Origin: Cohnella mopanensis
GTDB taxonomy: Bacteria > Bacillota > Bacilli > Paenibacillales > Paenibacillaceae
Assembly (NCBI RefSeq): GCF_022352055.1
Contig: NZ_JAKRWM010000002.1
Location: 186,001-250,000 of the forward strand
Length of the DNA: 64,000 nt
Direction: 5' to 3'
Shown here: one piece after another, positions 62,353 to 64,000 of the stretch
Position numbering within the stretch: the first letter of the stretch is position 1
How the letters are laid out: each line of letters starts with the position of its first letter
Program-made: the position numbers and the translations under genes
The notes under the pieces: model-generated
The model's input: the letters and a program-made list of their open reading frames with translations, nothing else
What the model was told of the DNA's origin: nothing
The model's database searches: none

Positions 62353-63012
62353 ATGCAATTTGCAGGCTTCATGTTTTTTTCAACAATAGAGTATCTTGCA
62401 TCTTTTTCCTTTATCCTCGTACTATTTCGTTTCAGCTTTAGAGAAAATTCCCTTAAATTTGGAGTGTTTGCCCTTGTTCTGAGTCTTGTTTCCCAAACAT
62501 TACAAACTGAGTTTTTACAAGCAACATCATCGCTAATTCAAACATTATTGATCATATTGTTCTTTTATTTCTTTTTGAAAGTTACATTGTTTAATTCTGC
62601 TGTTATGGTAATAACCGGATATCTACTCAATTTTATAGTTCAATGGACTTTTGCAGGTATTTATATGCATTTTGGGATTGTGCAGGAATTATTGCCGTAT
62701 ACAAGAGATGGATATTTGTTACAAACCTCTTCCGTATTAGTGATGGCTTTATTAACAGTTCTAATCGTAGTTTTAAAAGGAGGGTTCAGTTTTGTTGAGA
62801 ATTACAATAGAATAAATAAATCAAAGTTTTTCAGTAAACAAAATAGATTATTTTTACTTTTTATTGTAATCTCATTGTTCACTGTATTCATTGCTAACCT
62901 CTTATTAATGGTTACTGAAAGTCCTCCGTACTTATTAGTGTCAATATTTTTAATGGTTTCAATGCTTGTTCTTATTTTCTTGACGGTTAGAAAGGATGAG
63001 CGTATTGATTGA
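62353..63012 (+). CDS. Six-helix membrane protein of an agr-like locus (kinase-less receptor candidate)
   Basis: A 219-residue, very hydrophobic protein with about six membrane helices (MQFAGFMFFSTIEYLASFSF at the start, VRKDERID at the end). The pattern resembles the membrane sensor half of AgrC/GHKL kinases, but no His-box or ATPase domain follows. The next gene, agrB, begins inside its last codons. GGAGGAG lies upstream of the chosen ATG. Base composition is strongly AT-rich compared with the rest of the window. A receptor role is inference. Confidence 0.65.
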   Translation: MQFAGFMFFSTIEYLASFSFILVLFRFSFRENSLKFGVFALVLSLVSQTLQTEFLQATSSLIQTLLIILFFYFFLKVTLFNSAVMVITGYLLNFIVQWTFAGIYMHFGIVQELLPYTRDGYLLQTSSVLVMALLTVLIVVLKGGFSFVENYNRINKSKFFSKQNRLFLLFIVISLFTVFIANLLLMVTESPPYLLVSIFLMVSMLVLIFLTVRKDERID

Positions 63013-63526
63013 TTCCATTGCATTAAAAATGGCTGAAGCAATAAAAAAAGCTGAACCTACAAAAACCGCAAGTATTGAGGTTATGAAATTTTCCTTAGTG
63101 GTCATTCTTCATACCGCTTTAACTGTCGTTTTTATTGTTATCATTGGGATAATAACTAATAGCCTTGAACTTACAATGATTGGTTTGATGTCATTTATTG
63201 TTCTTCGTTTTTTCTCCGGTGGCCTGCACTTGAAAAAGGCAATTAATTGTTCAATAGTATCAACCATATTGATTTCGGTTGCTCCCCACATTCCTTTGGC
63301 ACCGGAATTGACAATTATTATTATTGGTATAAGCTTACTAATTGCGCTATTTCTTGCACCTGCTAATATTATCAATCATGCAAGAATTCCAAAAAAGTAT
63401 TTCCCTCTGTTGAAATTAATATCAGTATTACTTATTTCAAGTAATTTTATTTTCATGAGTTCAACCATAGCGGTAGCCCATTTGCTACAAGCAATTACCT
63501 TAATACCATATATGAGGAGGTGGTAA
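62996..63526 (+). CDS. agrB: AgrB-like peptide-processing membrane protease
   Basis: A 176-residue membrane protein of the AgrB family, which cuts the AgrD precursor and closes the ring of the signal peptide. It has the motif VLRFFSGGLHLKKAINC with the catalytic pair H78 and C85, spaced as H77/C84 of Staphylococcus aureus AgrB, and about five helices. It overlaps the upstream membrane gene by 17 bp. A TTG at 63005 is an alternative start with better spacing to AAAGG. The agrD gene begins 1 bp after its stop. Confidence 0.9.
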   Translation: MSVLIDSIALKMAEAIKKAEPTKTASIEVMKFSLVVILHTALTVVFIVIIGIITNSLELTMIGLMSFIVLRFFSGGLHLKKAINCSIVSTILISVAPHIPLAPELTIIIIGISLLIALFLAPANIINHARIPKKYFPLLKLISVLLISSNFIFMSSTIAVAHLLQAITLIPYMRRW

Positions 63527-63527
63527 T

Positions 63528-63656
63528 ATGAAACGTAATGGGGCGATTCTTATTTCAAAAATTCTAGTTTTGATTGCTGCGGTTTTTGTTAGTACTGCCA
63601 GTTGGTTTATAATATACCGTCCAGAAATTCCGGACGAATTAAAAGTAAATGAATAA
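63528..63656 (+). CDS. agrD: AgrD-like cyclic autoinducer peptide precursor with Ser in place of Cys
   Basis: A 42-residue peptide: an N-terminal amphipathic/hydrophobic leader (residues 1-24), the signal core S25-W-F-I-I29, and the charged recognition tail Y-R-P-E-I-P-D-E-L that follows at the same distance as in known AgrD proteins (core, two residues, then PE-x-P). The ring residue is Ser rather than Cys, so a lactone rather than a thiolactone ring is expected. GAGGAGG lies 7 nt before the ATG. It sits directly after agrB and is presumably translated with it. Confidence 0.88.
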   Translation: MKRNGAILISKILVLIAAVFVSTASWFIIYRPEIPDELKVNE

Positions 63657-63675
63657 AATATCGGGGGGGATAATA

Positions 63676-64000
63676 ATGTCGTACATCGCACTTCTTGATT
63701 CTAATGGAAATCCGGTGAAACTTGATCCTGCGGATGTAATTGCTATTCGACCTACTGCAGACGGACCGGAATTCTATACTAAAGATGCCATGTATTATTA
63801 TCCCACGACTCTTGAAGAACTGATGGTTGTATTGAAAGAGGTCGGTTTTGAACGATTAGATCGGACTAATCTGGTCAATCTGAATCACGTAAAGGCTTTT
63901 GATCCCAAAGCTCGTAAGGTTTACTTTGAGCAGCCCTGGACTAAAGACAGCAAGTTTGCAACCGTATCGGAAGCGAATGTGAGTAAAGTGGAACATCTGG
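63676..64000 (+). CDS. LytTR-type DNA-binding protein (partial at window end)
   Basis: The first 108 codons are in the window. After a short N-terminal part (MSYIALLDSNGNPVKLDP) comes a LytTR-like beta domain: MYYYPTTLEELMVVLKEVGF, then RLDRTNLVNLNHVKAFDP and RKVYFEQPW. No receiver domain precedes it, so it is a stand-alone LytTR protein rather than a complete AgrA. GGGGGGA lies before the ATG, 19 bp after agrD. It is probably the transcriptional output of this locus. Confidence 0.8.
   Translation, partial: MSYIALLDSNGNPVKLDPADVIAIRPTADGPEFYTKDAMYYYPTTLEELMVVLKEVGFERLDRTNLVNLNHVKAFDPKARKVYFEQPWTKDSKFATVSEANVSKVEHL

Noticed and set aside
1-64000. tRNA, rRNA, CRISPR arrays, prophage or complete insertion sequences
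   Set aside because: I saw no cloverleaf-like tRNA runs, no rRNA stretches, no regularly spaced direct repeats with spacers and no transposase or integrase frame.

Overview
The window reads as chromosome of a spore-forming, low-to-moderate GC Firmicute of the Paenibacillaceae (Paenibacillus/Cohnella type). Evidence: AGGAGG-type ribosome binding sites, TTG and GTG starts, sporulation genes (ytxC, prkA, a gamma-type SASP, an AbrB-like regulator with Spo0A boxes), LiaFSR, SLH-domain surface proteins, YesN/YesM-linked sugar ABC transport, and T-box and S-box leaders. Nothing looks like prophage, CRISPR, rRNA or tRNA.

Layout. 1-1.7 kb: end of a Gfo/Idh/MocA dehydrogenase and uxaC. 1.7-4.7 kb: small conserved proteins, an HRDC-domain protein with a structured leader, and a CorA transporter. 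4.8-8.5 kb: methionine operon (SAM riboswitch, metA, metI, patB). 8.5-12.3 kb: an EAL phosphodiesterase, mqnC and a membrane GGDEF protein. 12.4-18.6 kb: ytxC, T-box-controlled thrS, a sigma factor, a small SASP, a soluble chemoreceptor and a coiled-coil protein. 18.7-20.1 kb: ammonium transporter with a well-placed TnrA/GlnR-type site. 20.2-29.1 kb: liaFSR, yugN, HtrA protease with a two-component pair, ispH and a DUF2062 protein. 29.5-40.3 kb: a 2,214-residue S-layer-anchored protein with a PHP phosphoesterase-like domain, then HupE, a His-rich permease pair and a cupredoxin-like membrane protein. 40.4-43.4 kb: DAHP synthase and a GSI-beta type glutamine synthetase. 43.5-50.7 kb: sugar ABC transporter with its AraC-type regulator and histidine kinase. 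50.8-59.6 kb: serC, trmL, AbrB-like regulator, small ORFs, an aminotransferase-fold protein lacking its lysine, a Rieske/DUF2161 pair, prkA and oligo-1,6-glucosidase. 59.6-61.4 kb: a nested palindromic repeat and a GH18 chitinase. 61.4-64 kb: an AT-rich agr-like quorum-sensing locus next to an agrC pseudogene.

How the genes fit together. Nitrogen assimilation (amt, glnA) shows TnrA/GlnR-like operators. Amino-acid supply is controlled by RNA leaders (S-box for Met, T-box for Thr). Envelope stress is represented by LiaFSR and HtrA with its two-component system. Surface and metal functions cluster between 29 and 40 kb.

The most unusual region is the right end. An AgrB/AgrD pair, in which the peptide's usual cysteine is serine, sits with a six-helix membrane protein that lacks a kinase domain and a LytTR DNA-binding protein, while the adjacent AgrC-type kinase is broken.
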